From NCBI RefSeq assembly GCF_030463535.1, contig NC_132878.1:31476261-31540260 (forward strand): a DNA stretch of 64,000 bases, read 5' to 3'. This DNA comes from Salminus brasiliensis (taxonomy: Eukaryota > Chordata > Actinopteri > Characiformes > Bryconidae). How positions within the stretch are numbered: the first letter of the stretch is position 1; each line of letters opens with the position of its first letter. The notes beneath the pieces were generated by a model, which worked only from the letters and a program-made list of their open reading frames with translations, was not told where the DNA came from and ran no database searches. Made by a program: the position numbers and the translations under genes. Below, one piece after another: positions 34,139 through 46,805 of this stretch.

Positions 34139-37100
34139 TCAGAAGCCTGAGTCATCCTCCAGGCCTCGTCGAGACAGCACCAGCTGTCTGCGGGGACCGC
34201 TCAGATGAGGTGCGGAGCCTTCCAGAGGCCCTGGGGCATCTAGTCGAGGGGCGGAGGTATAGCGAGGGCCTCCACGGCCCAGAATCCCCAGCATGAGGTC
34301 ACGGTCACTGGAGGCGGGGCTGTGCTCCCCTAGTGCCTCCACGCCAGCCCCAGAGCCGAAGCTGAAGCGTGGGTCGCGGTCAATGCGGTCCAGGCGCGAA
34401 TTGCTGGCGCTGCTGGGGGACTGTGGGTCGGCGCTGAAATAAAGCGTGGAGCTGGACTCGGTGGGGCAGTAATTAGGTTCTGGACTGTCCCCAAACACTG
34501 ACTTCCCCTCAGGAGAACTGCGCTTACACTCTGACTCCGGAGACTCCAGAGGACTCTCCATTTCCAGACTGTCACCTTATAGAAAGAAAGATAATAAATA
34601 TAAATATTTTAAATTAATGAATAAATGAATGAATGTAGCCCAACCCTAACATGACATACTGTTGTCTCCGTCCTGCTCCTCTTCCTCATCCTCTTCATCC
34701 TCTCTCGCCTCGCTCACGCTCTCAAACTCCTCCTTGCAGTCCGATAGAGGGGCCAATGTGTCATCTTTGCTGTCTGACCGCGACACGCACCCAGTCTCTC
34801 CTCCATCGCCGCTCTCTGCTTTCTGCCGCTCCTCTTCTTCTGCTAGAATCCCCCCGATGCCCCCTGCACCGTACGCCCGGTTTATTTTGGCGGGGTCGCC
34901 AGTCTTAAGCGCCAGTCGGACAAGCAGCCAGTGATGGTGACGGCACTCCCCGTCTGCCTTCACCCCGCAGCTACCCGCATGCTCCAGGAGAGAGCTGGGG
35001 ATGCCCGAGAAAGAGAAGGATGGATTGGAGGAAGAGAGCGGTAGAGGGAGTGAGGGAGGAGCCAGGCTTTTGTCACCCAGAGAAAAGGAGGATTCACCCT
35101 GGTCCAGGCACGCACTGCCCATGTGGGCTCCACGACGCAGACCCTGAGAGATTTCGGTGGACTTTGGGTGCAGGAAGCGATAATACAGCACTAATGATGT
35201 CAGGCCTGTAAGAGAGAGGGAGAGAAATAAAGAGAAAGAGAGAGACCATGTAGTTTTATATAGTATAACTCACATGCAATACATATACATTACACTACAT
35301 GTCCAGAAGTATATGGACATCTTTTCTAATTAGTAAATTCACAGTTTACACAGTTTATATAACACCAAACAAAAAATCTGACACTCTGAAGCCTAAGCTC
35401 ACTCCTACGCTAAGTGTGGGCAAGAGGGGTATAAAGCTGTGGGGCAGCTCCATCCAACACCTTTGGAAAAAGTGCTGGTGCCAGAACTAATCATCCAACA
35501 TCAGTACCTGACCTCAATTAGGCTATCATGTGGCTGCATGTAATCAAATCCTCCTCACAGCAATGTTCCAACAACAAAAAGCTTTTCCAGAAGAATAGAA
35601 AAGGGGGCACAGACTCACTAAAGTCTTAAAAGCACAGTGTGATACACACACACACACACTTACCCAGCAGAAAGCTACATAAAACAGCAGTGGGGACAGT
35701 AAGGCTATCCCAGGATGCCTCACTCAGGATGTCTGAGGCGGCCAGTACGAGTGTTGCATTCTCCAACAGCATCACCTGGAGCAAAAGAAAGAGGCTGGCT
35801 TTACAAGCACCAAGTATACATTTAAACTTACTCTCTGTAGCTTATCTTTTTTAGACATGTTGTTATATTTACACATATAGCAGGTGATATGGATAAAGAG
35901 TTCAGTGAGAGCAACAATGTCTTTGGGCATGCTAATATAAAATCCTGCCATATCTAAAATAGGTAGAACGTAGGGCTGGGCGATATGGTAAAAATATTAG
36001 ATTACAATATTTAAATACGTTTTCCCTGATAAACAATATTTATTACACTACATGTAACTACAGAGTAAATACATCAGTAGCAACAGATTTTTTAAAACTA
36101 CTATTCAGAGACTCTACCATACTGAATACAGTGATTTTCATTCGACATCTGCTGCTCTTCATCTAATTAAACCAGTCTAATTACACTATTAGTAATGAAA
36201 CCTGCAGCTGATCAGTGTTTATTAAGCACTAGCAGTATCCTTGATCTGCCTAGAAAAGCCTACTGTTTTTACAATAACACAATTTATCACAATACGATAA
36301 AATATCATCATATTGCCCAGCTCTAGTAGAACCTACTACTAGAACTACTAGCTTTTTCCCTTGCCTGTCAAGTAAAGCAAGAGCTGTAAAATTAAATCCC
36401 AAATTTTGCTTTCTCATTTGTTCAATATTCAGTTAAACAGAAAAGAAAATGCATATTGTAAACCACAGATGCCCTAAAATTAAACCCTGTGGTACCCCAG
36501 CTCTGACAGTAAAGAGTACATGCTGACATTTCGAAACCAACCCATTCAACCCATGCCGTTCAGAATGAGGTGTCATGATTAACAGCTTTCAGTGCTTTAC
36601 AGATTTCCAACTATCACGTAACTGTAACTGGAAAAGTACTGTTCTTTTTCAAAAAACAGCGGGAAATGTATTTAGTCTATCAATAAACAGATATTTAAGG
36701 CATTTTGACTGTACCAGTGCTTTAGATTATTTAGATAATTGGGCAATAATTGTCTACGATGGCAGAACTAGAGCACATTTTAATAGGTATTGTATTTTCT
36801 TCTATTTTTGTAAAATGTAAAATCTTTTTTAGTTTCTTCAGAGAAGCTGATGCAGCTGTACACACTCTTGGTGTTCTCTCAAACAGCTCTTTGAGAAGCC
36901 CCCTGGGATCCTGAGGACGTTGATCACACTGGTTAAGAAAGTGTGATAAAAGCACTTTAAATGAGAAATCTCTATTTTAGAATTCATTTTTAAACACAGG
37001 CATCAACGTCATACTTGTTCATACTTGTCTTAGACATGAACTTCTTGGGTCAAAGTAAAAAACCTTTAGATAGCTTTAGGTTTTGAAAAACTTAAATGCA

Positions 37101-40100
37101 GATCACATACTGTAGAAAATTTCCCCACCAGTGCTCAGACCATTTCACATTTGTGAAGCCAGCACTTATGAAAACCAAAACCAAGCGCTTAGTTTCAGGC
37201 TCGGTTTCACAAAGGAATTACGGTGCTATGATCACTATGAACCTGTTTAGGACTGAGTTTGAAGTAGAGGTATGATTTCTGTATGCTACATCATGAGACT
37301 GATGAGATGGCTGATGGAGTAGCATAAGGTTCATGTGTATGGAAATGAGCAGTGCCATTACATGCCAGCATGCATTTTTAAAAAATCAAGGTGCTTTAAA
37401 TGGTTCTTCGAGGGATGGCGTAGAAGATCCACTTTCGGTTCCAAAATGAACTACAGTTTAATGGATGGAATAAGCGGGGTAGGGGAGGAAACCTGACAAA
37501 CTGTGTGTGTGTGTGGAAACACATCCAATCATGCAAATGTTTACATTTTACTGCTTAATTCACTACAGGCTGTTAATCAGAGGCTATTTACCACATTAAG
37601 TGGTACTGTATAATAGTAGGTGGCACAAACTGTAACTGGCATGACTGTCTGTTGAAAATCAATTAAAAGAAACCTGGATAACCCTTATGGTTGTTTTGTT
37701 TGTTTGGTTGTTTCGTTTTTACTTGCTTTCCTCCCATTATACCAAACTGTGAGATCCAAAGCGTGGTGTGAACTGAGCTATGACTTTTGTGTACCGTTAC
37801 CTTACTTACACTGGTAATCAGGGACAATGTTCAAAGATAACTGTACTTTATTCTCTGCTGTACTCCTGTATTCTGTACATTTTCATATTCCATACAGCTG
37901 ATTTAAACAATACCAAACTAACAGATTGCACACTAAATATAATCCAGTGTCACTGCCATTCATTCCTCTGTTTGTGTGACCACCCACATTGTGTTTTGTA
38001 TAGAAATCCTGGTAGAACCCACAAGCATGCAGTGCATATGGCAGGTGGGGAAGGTTAAGCATTGTGGCTTGTAGCATTTTAATAATGAATAATTCATTTA
38101 TAACTTTAAATATGATATTAAACTCCAGCAGGTGCTGGGAATACTCGTGCTCCATTCTGATTAGACAGGGTATTGTTTTTTTTGGTTGTCTTTAAAACTA
38201 TTGGCCCAAAATGCACAAATCAAAATGCATTTTGGTTGCTGGGCAGATATTCCATAGCTCAAAAAATCACTGTAAGAATGATGATATTTCCATAAAACCA
38301 TGAAACACGCAAAATACCAAAATACTGTACTTACGTTACATGGTCTCCTACCAGAAACAAATGAATTACTGAATCCATGGGTGCAGATTTCATCTGACAA
38401 ATGGGAAGACCCATATTTATAGGCACAGCCTACATACAGCAATTTATACATAAATGTAGGTAAACAAGAATGACCATGTTTGCATGTTATCTAATGCTTT
38501 GTGGCAGAGCTACTGTTTCCCCCGGAAAAGCTGGAATGACTCCCCTCAGCCTTTCCCTAATTAGCCCCACTGATTGGTTCAAACATTCGATTCCTAGAAA
38601 CAGACCGTTTGGTAATTTTGGTTCAGTAACAGGAATTGAACAGTACACTGAATCACTAGGCAAGTGATGCAGAAATTACCGTGTAAAAGCCGGCCATGCG
38701 GTAACGGGAGGGGCCGTCCTTAACGTTCAGAAACAGAAAGACGTGCACACCTCCCAGGACAAGGTTAAACACACGCCAGGACCACCGGCCCACACAGATG
38801 TCTGTCTGCTGGGAGACCAACCAGAACGCAGCAATCAGCCAATGGGAACCTACCAGCAGAGAGAGCGAGAAAGAGAGGGATCACAACAAATGTATTTGAA
38901 TGTACCACTCTTATCTACAAAATCTATCTATCTATCTATCTATCTATATATACTGTATATATATTTATATATATGCCATATCTGCCATACATCACTAGCA
39001 CGCCCCCTGCAGACACCAGTGATGGCAAGCACCGCAATGAAGCGACGTGGGGGGAGAGCGCTGTCTACCCACCCTGGAGAGAACAAGGCCAATTGTGCTC
39101 TCTCAAGTACCGGGATTTGAACCAGCGATCCTCTGATCATGGTGACAGTGGACCCAGGGTGTATTTTACTTTCTATTCATACCTCAGTATTTACAATTAC
39201 AACCAATCGTAGCATCAGTGCAGTCAATCCTTTACGTTTGGATCTGTGAATATCGATGCAATGATGCATTCAGGGCAGTAGTGGGTCAGTGGTTGGAGCA
39301 CCTGGCTATTGATGACAGGGTAGTGGGTTCAATAAGCGGGGACCCTGTTGGGCCTGAGTGACTTGAGCAAGGCCCTTAACCTTCTCTGCTCCCCAGGTGC
39401 CTCAGCAATGGCTGCCCACTGCTCCAGGCAGCTGTGCTCACTGTCCACTGTGTGTGTTTGCTCACTTGTGTGTATGTGTGGGTTCACTGCACGGATGGGT
39501 TAAAGGTGAAGGCCAAATTCCATCTGTCTCCAACACAAGTGATTGTGGTCATCTTTGGCTTTCTGTCTTTGTACACCCATGCTGACAAGCGAATGCGTGT
39601 GGATATGATGGTGATATTTTACCTTTACATATTTATTATATTTCTGCAGTTTTAATTTAATACACTTACATTTACAACATTTGGCTGATGCTCTTATGAA
39701 TGTCCTGACTGCCTTACATTTGAGTCACAGCTGGGTGAATGACTCTTCTTTGGTGTAGTGTGGTGTGCTTAACCAGGGAATGAATCAAACTCCAGTCCAC
39801 CACTATGAATCAAACCCCAGTTATCCAATACGCTCAACCCACCCCTAAATAGTAGATTATGTATGTTCTCAGATGTGGGACTGCATGCTCACCCATGACG
39901 CCGATGACCCAGCAGCCAAACGAGCGCATAAAGAGAGCCAGGCTGGCAAAGCGAGCGGCCAGCATCCCCGCCCTCCACAGCAGCTGGCACAGCAGGGCGG
40001 CAGGCGGCATCAGCAGGTGACCCGGCCGAGTGAGGCAGCACGATCGACTGTACAACACCAACGCCCAGGACAGAGCCAGCAGACAAACACCACTGCACAG

Positions 40101-43100
40101 AGCAACTGCGTGGCACAAACACACACACGCAGATACATGAAAAATATATAATCTGCACATCACATTTATACATAGATACAGGAGGAAAGCATCAGTCATG
40201 TGTTACTGATCCAATAAGAGTTTACATAAGAGCAGACATGATTGGTGTCTGAAGTTTTTTCCAGTTTTGTTCTAAAGCAAGGAACCCCACCAATTAGTAT
40301 GATCATTATATCTGCATGCCTAACATCACCCACTCGCATCAAAGCGCATCAAGCATTTTGAGTAATCATGTTCATAGCCATTAGTGGGTCACAGTGTAAT
40401 GAACCACATAAGCAATTCTATCAGGGATCACTTAAAGAGCTGCTTTTCTATATTTGTCTTGCATTTTCTCCTTAAGGTTGCAATTTTAAGACTTTTTATG
40501 TCATTATTTATTCATGACAATTTTTAAACTCATCCCCATCCCATAGAATTAAACAGGCAGGTTTTCTTTACTGATATACTAAGTACATGAGGTAATTTTT
40601 GATTGATTGGCTGCGCTATATTGTGCCTCGTTCAGAAAGCAGCCTGAGTTGAATTACTCCTTATAACCTCAACTGCCGGGCCTAAAATGTGATAGGCAGA
40701 AGAGCTGTAGATCAGGTCTGCCTGTATGTCCATCTGTTTATCCGTCTGTTTGTCTGTCTGTCTGTGTATGTTGTGCATGTCAACAAGAACCCCTCGACCT
40801 AGTGTGCTAAGCTTCCACCTCCACTACTTGTAAGCTACATTAGCGACACTCATAGTTGTAGAGACTGACCTGGCGAGGCGAGGCTGAACTCAGTTGATGT
40901 GAGGATGTATGTCTGCGTGAAGCACTGAGGAAGAGTGAGGAGGAAGACCTCCAGCAGACGGAGAGCTGACATGTCCGCCTGCTGCATCACTAGCTGAGCG
41001 TGAGACTGTGCTGAGCCCTGGCCACGCCATACACACACACTGCAGTCCCACAACCTGCAAACACACACACACACACACAAAATCAGGGGTATTAATAGGG
41101 GGGTTTGTCCCATTTGCTGTAGTAACACCCTCTACTCATCGGTAAAAGCTTTAGACTAGATGTTGGAACACTGCTGTGAGGATTTGATTGCATCTTTCGG
41201 TTCCACAGCAATTGTACTGGTTAGTGCTTTTCTATGGAGGCTATACAAGTAGTGTGTGCAGAACTGAACACCTGTGTCAGCGATGGGTGCACTCTAATGC
41301 AGTAGATCTCAGTCATTTAAATGGGTGTGTGGACACATATTTAACTCACATACATAAAAGGTCATTTAAATTTTACTCCCATGACATTTTGAATCTGGTG
41401 AATCTACACACACATACACACACACTAACAACTATACACTCTATCCATATCATCCTTGCAAACACATGTTAATCACACACACACACACACACACACACCT
41501 TTTGAAGATGCCCAGGTGGAGTGTGTGAAGGGTGATCATGTGACATGTCCGCTGTTCTCCATCTGCCCTGTACCACAGGAAGCTCAGCACCTGCACCATT
41601 GATCCCGGCAACAAAAGGGCAAAGGTCAGCCCCGCCCACAACACCTGCTCCTGCCACAGGTAGAACCCAACGCAGTAGAGCACTGGAAAAAGAGAGAGAG
41701 AAATATTTGTTCAATCCATTGTATTTTCAACACAGTTCAACTTACATACACCGTTAAAAGCAGAGGTTCTTTGAGGCATGTGAATAGTTAAAACTGTGGA
41801 GGAACCTCTTATGTTGCCTTAAAGAACCTTATTACTACAAACCTTCTCTTGAAGGTTCCTCAAAGCACCATAAGAGCTTCCTCAACAGTTACAAACTGAG
41901 GAACTGAGAAACTTATATGTTTAACAGTATACAACACAATGCCTTTTTTGAGTGCTAGACAGGTGGATCTATGGATCATAGATGCTGCTTCCAAAATCAC
42001 ACACTTCTACACTATACCCTCCATACTACACTACTGAGTACACTTCTAGTGGTTCATATGTTTTTATACACTATTTAGGGTTTTAGTAGCATGCGATTTG
42101 GGACTCAAAATGTTCAAAAAGTCTTAGCTAGTGGGTGGGAACTGGCAATGACAAAACTGGGGAAAAAAGGGGAAAACAATTCCCCAAACAGCAACAAAAC
42201 TTGAGGTATATACTGTAATTCTGTATTCCGTGGCATTTAACATTTCCAAATGATGATGTTATTTAAGAAGTGTCTGATGTGTCAAATTTCTGTTCTCTTT
42301 CTGATATAGTTCACAGCCAAATAAGCTCATTCCCCCATGTGCATTTAAGAGGGCCACAGGGAGGGGGGCGCTGTGGAGCTCACTATCAAATGCAAAAATG
42401 CTACAGGTTAAAATAATGTGCACAAACAACCATTACCCGCGGCAGCACTGTTAAAATATAAAGAATTACGTACCATCCAAATCTTATTCTGTCCTCTTCT
42501 CTGCCATCTTGATGGCTAAGGTTTAAAGTCACCTCAACTCGGGAACCTGGGTTTTAAAATCTCCATATTTCCCACTAAAATTATGATATGAGTGGCTGTA
42601 ACTCATATTTGCCCTAACCCTAACAGGACACAGCGTCATACTGAAATGTTAGCTGACACCATAATAGCAGAATCATATTGGTAGCAATAGCAGGTTTTTA
42701 GCTTAAGATTGATATTAGATCTGGCTGATATTTGCAGCTGATTTGTGAGTTTTGACCTTCAAAAGAGCAGAATGTTTAGATGGACTGGACTAAATGTTAT
42801 TCACCTTAAAATCATCATTTTTGTTGTTTTATTTATTACAAAAAAATGTGATATCTCTCTATAATGCTGATCCAGGTAGATATATTCCTATTATCTATAT
42901 TTATTTCTTTATTTATTGGTTTTGGCAGAAACAGTAGGAAGAGGAAAATAATCGGATATCACTCACAGTTCCCATATTAGTGCATCTGTCCTGTCCGTAT
43001 TTCAACTCAAACATTTTTGAAGTGCTTGTAATGACATTTAAATATTATTTACAAATATTTTTTAGCTGTTTATTATTATTATTATTATTATCATTATTAT

Positions 43101-45433
43101 TACTACCACTACTATTTTTTTTATTACAATTACTATAACTAATAATAAAATGGCTCCTTTTGTGGCAGATCCCTTTGCACTTCCCAACCCCAGTTTATAA
43201 AGCACTCCCACAGAGTGTGAAGCGTCAGCATCATCTACCAGCAGCTGCAGTAAGCAAACACGATCTTTACGCAGCAGTAAACCGCACAGTTCATTCACTC
43301 TCTTAACGGCAATACCCATCAATTGTACTGTACTGTGCTGACTCTAGGCCAAAGCCTCACGCACGCAGAGCCAAGCATGCGCACATACACATACACCCTG
43401 AATGCACTGGCAGTCAAGCATGCACACACACTTCTGCACACAAACTGACAACCCGACACCTCTGTCTTCCACCTGATCTGGGCTCAACTACTTCTGTGGG
43501 ACTGATCTACCTGCACAGGTGAGCAGGTTATCTCTCCAGCTTGTGTGCAGCTGATCGACTGTGTCAACACACGCATTTTCAACCCAAGCTCTGTTTCCGA
43601 ACAAGCTCAATCATTTAAGACAATGATCTTAATAAACACAGCTCGATACACTTACAGCAGCAGAACTGTTCAGAGTGGTGGTGCATGGAGACAGACATCT
43701 GAAGAGTTTAAAGCCTCTAAAAGCTCCCTCACACAAAGTCTACTTTCCTGCTCCAGCGGCTCTTGTAAAGAGTTCAGGAATGAGCTGATGGGTTGATCGA
43801 GTCGTTTTATCACGTTCTGTGTGAATTAGGAATTGACTGACTCACCTGACCGAACTCTTCCGCTCATCAGTAGACCTTTAATGAGGCTTACGAGCAGATA
43901 AAGCAGGAAAGTGCAGAGGTGAGGATTCATTCCAGGAACAGGACTAAGAAAAACACTGGTCTAATATCATAAAAAAATAAGCAACAGCTAGGTGGGCCAT
44001 ATCACACTCTGCTACTACATTACACCTCCAAATTAGGTGTTAATAGAGCCCAATTATTCAAAAACTGTGTATAGTTTAGTGGCTGAGATGTGAACAGTTA
44101 TGCAGAGTGCGGTTTGCTGTAGAGAAACTTACCAACGGTTTCTTTACAGGGATGGTAATCAGAACCAGGGTTTGTCGTTTCTCAGACACAAATATAGCCA
44201 TTTGACTTGCCATCTAAACCCACCAGTGAACCTACACACAGTCTTCTGAGGTTTATATGAATGCTGGTGATGATGAAACAGTGGCACAGTTTGAACTGGT
44301 ACTATACTCACAGAGTACCTCTTCTGCCTGAATTGTTCATGGAAAATAATACAGGTGTTTAGGTGAAAAGCTTCTCAGATCTGTGGTTAAACAGTGGGTC
44401 AGGCATCAGGCATAACACACTTAATACGTTTCTGTGTGGAAGCTTTTAGAGACATCAAACTCCACTTCATCCACCACTGTGAACAAGCCTGACTCAGCAA
44501 GTCCCTCTAGAACTGAGAATGTCACACCAAGCCCACTCTGAATGCCTTTGATTACATGTTAACTTTTCAATGATCATAAAGTTTTTTTTCGGGGGAAAAA
44601 CAGATAGAAATATTTAAACAACTTCAAATATGATAAAGTGTGTTATATTGTCAGGGATAAACCGTTTTATTAGGGTGAATTATCCCTGCAGTTATTTCCA
44701 AAACCTAAACCATCACCTTATAAGCACTGGCCATGTTTATAAGGTGCTTTGCTTCAGAACCAAAGACAAAGACACTCATCACATGCTGTACCCTTCATTC
44801 ACCCATGCATTCTGTATCCATAAAGGAATCCCCCCCACCCCCACCCCACCAGCAACCTCCCAGGGTTGGGAAAACACTGCAAGGTACACCCACCTATCCA
44901 CTACAGCCCTGAACTCCATATTCCTACTGCGACAGAGTCAACTCATCACTCCATCACTCGTGCATCATCTGCCTCATCTGCATTGTGCTCTTAACCCAAG
45001 AACCTGAGAGACCCCCCTTCCCCCCCCCGCACACACACACATACACACACATATGCATACACAACACACCGTCTGCAGTGTCCTACGAGCACGAGCTCGA
45101 GACCCCCACCACAGCTAGCACGCGCCGTGAAGGTGATGGCACTGCCATGTCAACGTGCAATTATAGCTACCACCGCGTCAGTGGGAGGGTTATGAACACA
45201 CGCGTTGGCCCCCATGGGCCTTCCACAGCCCCCTGCATTGTGAACGTCCACGCGGCTGCCCTGTATGTGTGTGGTGTAACAACACCGTGTTTGAACGGTG
45301 CTGCGTGATGATGCAGGTGCGCCTCGCGCGTGTCTGTCTGGAATCACTCACGCGCCGCTCGCTCGCCCACGATCACTAGCGCCGAGGCGCCGAACAGCAG
45401 CAGCTGCCAGCACGCGCTCCAGCGGCCCGGCAT
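34139..45433 (-). CDS. xkr5: XKR5, XK-related membrane protein 5
   Basis: Eight coding exons on the minus strand: 45433-45352, 41682-41499, 41054-40870, 40105-39893, 38849-38680, 35775-35664, 35205-34660 and 34575-34139. Phases are consistent and the product is 642 residues (human XKR5 about 686). The XK-related family are multi-pass plasma membrane proteins; XKR4/8/9 act as caspase-activated phospholipid scramblases, while a scramblase role for XKR5 is not established. Residues 1-340 hold the hydrophobic XK domain with diagnostic ADMSALRLLEVFL, RPGHLLMPPAALLCQLLWRA, GPSRYRMAGFYTVMLLEN and LYYRFLHPKSTEI. The remaining 300 residues form a soluble, Ser/Pro-rich and acidic tail ending GLEDDSGF, an XKR5 hallmark. 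The exon 2 donor lies inside a GT microsatellite. The start codon has a good context (CCCACCATG). XKR6/7 were rejected on the HPKST motif and tail. Confidence 0.93.
35290..35620. mobile_element. Tc1-like element fragment in xkr5 intron 6
   Basis: It starts at CTACATGTCCAGAAGTATAT and continues through CATCCAACATCAGTACCTGA, AATCAAATCCTCCTCACAGC and CAGAAGAATAGA. This is the C-terminal coding and terminal part of a fish Tc1-type element in decayed form. Not coding. Confidence 0.5.
35971..36325. mobile_element. hAT-like MITE, copy A (xkr5 intron 5)
   Basis: A 355-bp element with ends TAGGGCTGGGCGATATGG and CATATTGCCCAGCTCTA, inverted to one another. It is flanked by an 8-bp duplication GTAGAACG/GTAGAACC (35963-35970 and 36326-36333). 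It is about 80% identical by eye over its whole length to copy B at 58430-58785. It has no coding capacity. Confidence 0.85.
36820..36930. repeat. Tc1-type relic block
   Basis: TTCTTCAGAGAAGCTGATGC, then CACACTCTTGGTGTTCTCTC, then AGCCCCCTGGGATC. This is the same antisense transposase C-terminal block as in 14890-14965. Too decayed for a frame. Confidence 0.45.
38922..38949. repeat. (CTAT)n microsatellite
   Basis: A tetranucleotide CTAT run in xkr5 intron 4, continuing into an irregular TA-rich stretch to about 38975. Confidence 0.9.
38990..39145 (-). repeat. tRNA-like SINE, minus orientation
   Basis: Read on the minus strand it contains GATCAGAGGATCGCTGGTTC and AAATCCCGGTAC (a B-box-like GGTTCAAATCC), followed by GTAGACAGCGCTCTCCCC. 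The A-box half is not convincing. It lies in xkr5 intron 4. Confidence 0.5.
39273..39555 (+). repeat. tRNA-derived SINE, near full length
   Basis: The head reads GGGTCAGTGGTTGGAGCACC (A-box-like), then GATGACAGGGTAGTGGGTTC (B-box-like). The body is GCAATGGCTGCCCACTGCTC and the tail GCACGGATGGGTTAAAGGTG. It is the most complete copy of the family also at 531-700 and 45975-46268, and lies in xkr5 intron 4. Confidence 0.75.
39668..39843 (-). repeat. SINE copy, minus orientation
   Basis: It starts with the inverted tail ACATTTGGCTGATGCTCTTA and ends near the inverted tRNA head (AATCAAACCCCAGT, then CCAATACGCTCAACCC). It lies about 50 bp downstream of the xkr5 exon 4 donor. Confidence 0.55.
41477..41498. 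repeat. (CA)n microsatellite containing the xkr5 exon 2 donor
   Basis: On the gene strand the exon ends AAAAG and runs straight into GTGTGTGTGT..., so the donor GT is the first unit of a microsatellite of about 22 bases. Confidence 0.9.
41760..41900. repeat. Short interspersed repeat shared with 5770-5850
   Basis: It contains AAACTGTGGAGGAACCTCTT and GAAGGTTCCTCAAAGCACC, both also seen at 5770-5850. It is partly self-complementary (AGGTTCTTTGAGG against CCTCAAAG). Family not identified. Confidence 0.5.
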
Positions 45434-45660
45434 GGTGGGTCACCGGCGCGCGGGGGCGCGAGGACCGCGGAGAACGTCTGCCGCCGCGCTCCGTCCGTGC
45501 TCCTCCATCGCGAGCGCCGTCACTCTTTTCCTCCTCCTTGTTGCCCGAGCGCCACAACATCTGACGTCATGGGTTTGGGAGTTAAAGAGACAGTGGCCGT
45601 GGCAACGGAGCTGCTGCTTCACGGCCCGAGACGGCAGAGGGCGCACGCTTAAACACTGCT
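45300..45660 (-). promoter_or_regulatory. CpG-rich promoter region of xkr5
   Basis: Dense CpG dinucleotides (for example GGCGCGCGGGGGCGCGAGG at 45443-45461) surround the xkr5 start codon, in contrast to the CpG-poor remainder. No TATA box is obvious. The CpG island starts in exon 1 and reaches about 225 bp upstream. Confidence 0.6.
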
Positions 45661-45678
45661 GCTGCTGCTGCTGCTGCT
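45656..45678. repeat. (CTG)n trinucleotide run
   Basis: About seven CTG/GCT units just upstream of the xkr5 CpG-rich promoter. Confidence 0.9.
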
Positions 45679-45974
45679 TCTTTTGGGGACAGTTGTTTTA
45701 TTTTAATAATTTTATTTTTTTATGTTTTCTTTATTTTTGGTTATGAATTAATTGCATTTATTTGTTGTATTTTTTGTATTTTACATTTCTAAATTCTGAT
45801 TGACTAAATAATATCCACACTGAGCTCCACCATAAAGTATGCACTTTACCTGAAGTCCTCTCTGGACATAAGCTGTGTGCTGTTCTCTCTACCTGAACTC
45901 TAGCTACTATACTTATTCCTGCACTGTACACACATATGCTGTGCAAACAATGAACACAAAAAAGGGCTGATTTT

Positions 45975-46268
45975 AAAAGGTATAAAAGGTGCAAGTGTTT
46001 GTCACTGTACAAGGTACAGTGAAATGTGTCCTCCGCATTTGACCCATCTGTGGTAGTGAGCACACACACACTAGTAAACTAGGGGCCGTGAGCACACACA
46101 CACACATACACATACACAAAACGGTAGGCAGCCAATTCCAGTGCCCGGGGAGCAGATAGGGAAAAGGGCCTTCCTCAAGGATCCAACAGTTGCAGCTTGC
46201 CAAGCCCGGGTATCGAACCCACAACCTGTCATCAAAACCAGAGCTCTAACCACTGAACCACCATTGCA
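45975..46268 (-). repeat. tRNA-derived SINE, minus orientation
   Basis: Read on the minus strand it begins GCAATGGTGGTTCAGTGGTT (A-box-like). It continues GATGACAGGTTGTGGGTTCG (B-box-like) and ends with the GATGGGTCAAATGCGGAGGA tail. Same family as 39273-39555. Confidence 0.75.
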
Positions 46269-46302
46269 GCTTACTTTCCACTGGACATTTACATCAGGTT
46301 CT

Positions 46303-46308
46303 TTTATT
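46303..46308 (-). terminator. Candidate polyadenylation signal for the PRDM1-like gene
   Basis: AATAAA on the minus strand, about 345 nt beyond the stop codon at 46652. It is a position-based guess. Confidence 0.3.
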
Positions 46309-46651
46309 TGGAAAGAAATAAGGAGAATGGGCTCTTTAAAGAAAAACTCTTTAATAAAAGACATAAAATCTTAGTGGAGGTAAAAATGTGCATTCAAGGC
46401 AAACGTATGTTTGCCCACAAGGTTTGTCAGTTTCGAAGCAAGAAGTGCTGTTGGGGATAAAGACTGCAGATGGATGATGATGGAAGGTCCTCTCTGCCTT
46501 TTTCCACCTTCCTTGCAGAATCGAGCCTATTAAAAGCACCCCCTCTCAGGTTCAGCAGGAGAACGAAGGTGTTTCAGAGAAAAGTAAGTAAAAGCATAAG
46601 CTAAAGGATGTCTTGGTTGATTGAGGGATTGAGCGGGGGTGCCGTGTACAT

Positions 46652-46747
46652 TCAGGTGAGTGCACTTTGTAAAGTGGGTGGGAAACAGGCACGGCGCCTT
46701 CGGTGGGCCTTCAGATTGCTAGTGCTGCTAAAACGCCGAGCACACAT

Positions 46748-46805
<58 letters not shown>

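Noticed and set aside
39273-39555. tRNA gene from the A- and B-box-like sequences
   Set aside because: No clean cloverleaf; the sequence continues into a SINE body and has several dispersed copies.
43062-43322. 86-residue minus-strand frame in xkr5 intron 1
   Set aside because: Part is a translated ATT repeat; the remainder shows no recognisable domain or splice logic.
45348-45746. Several overlapping frames of 65-140 residues in both directions
   Set aside because: They arise from the GC-rich xkr5 exon 1/promoter, where stops are rare; only the minus-strand xkr5 start has homology support.
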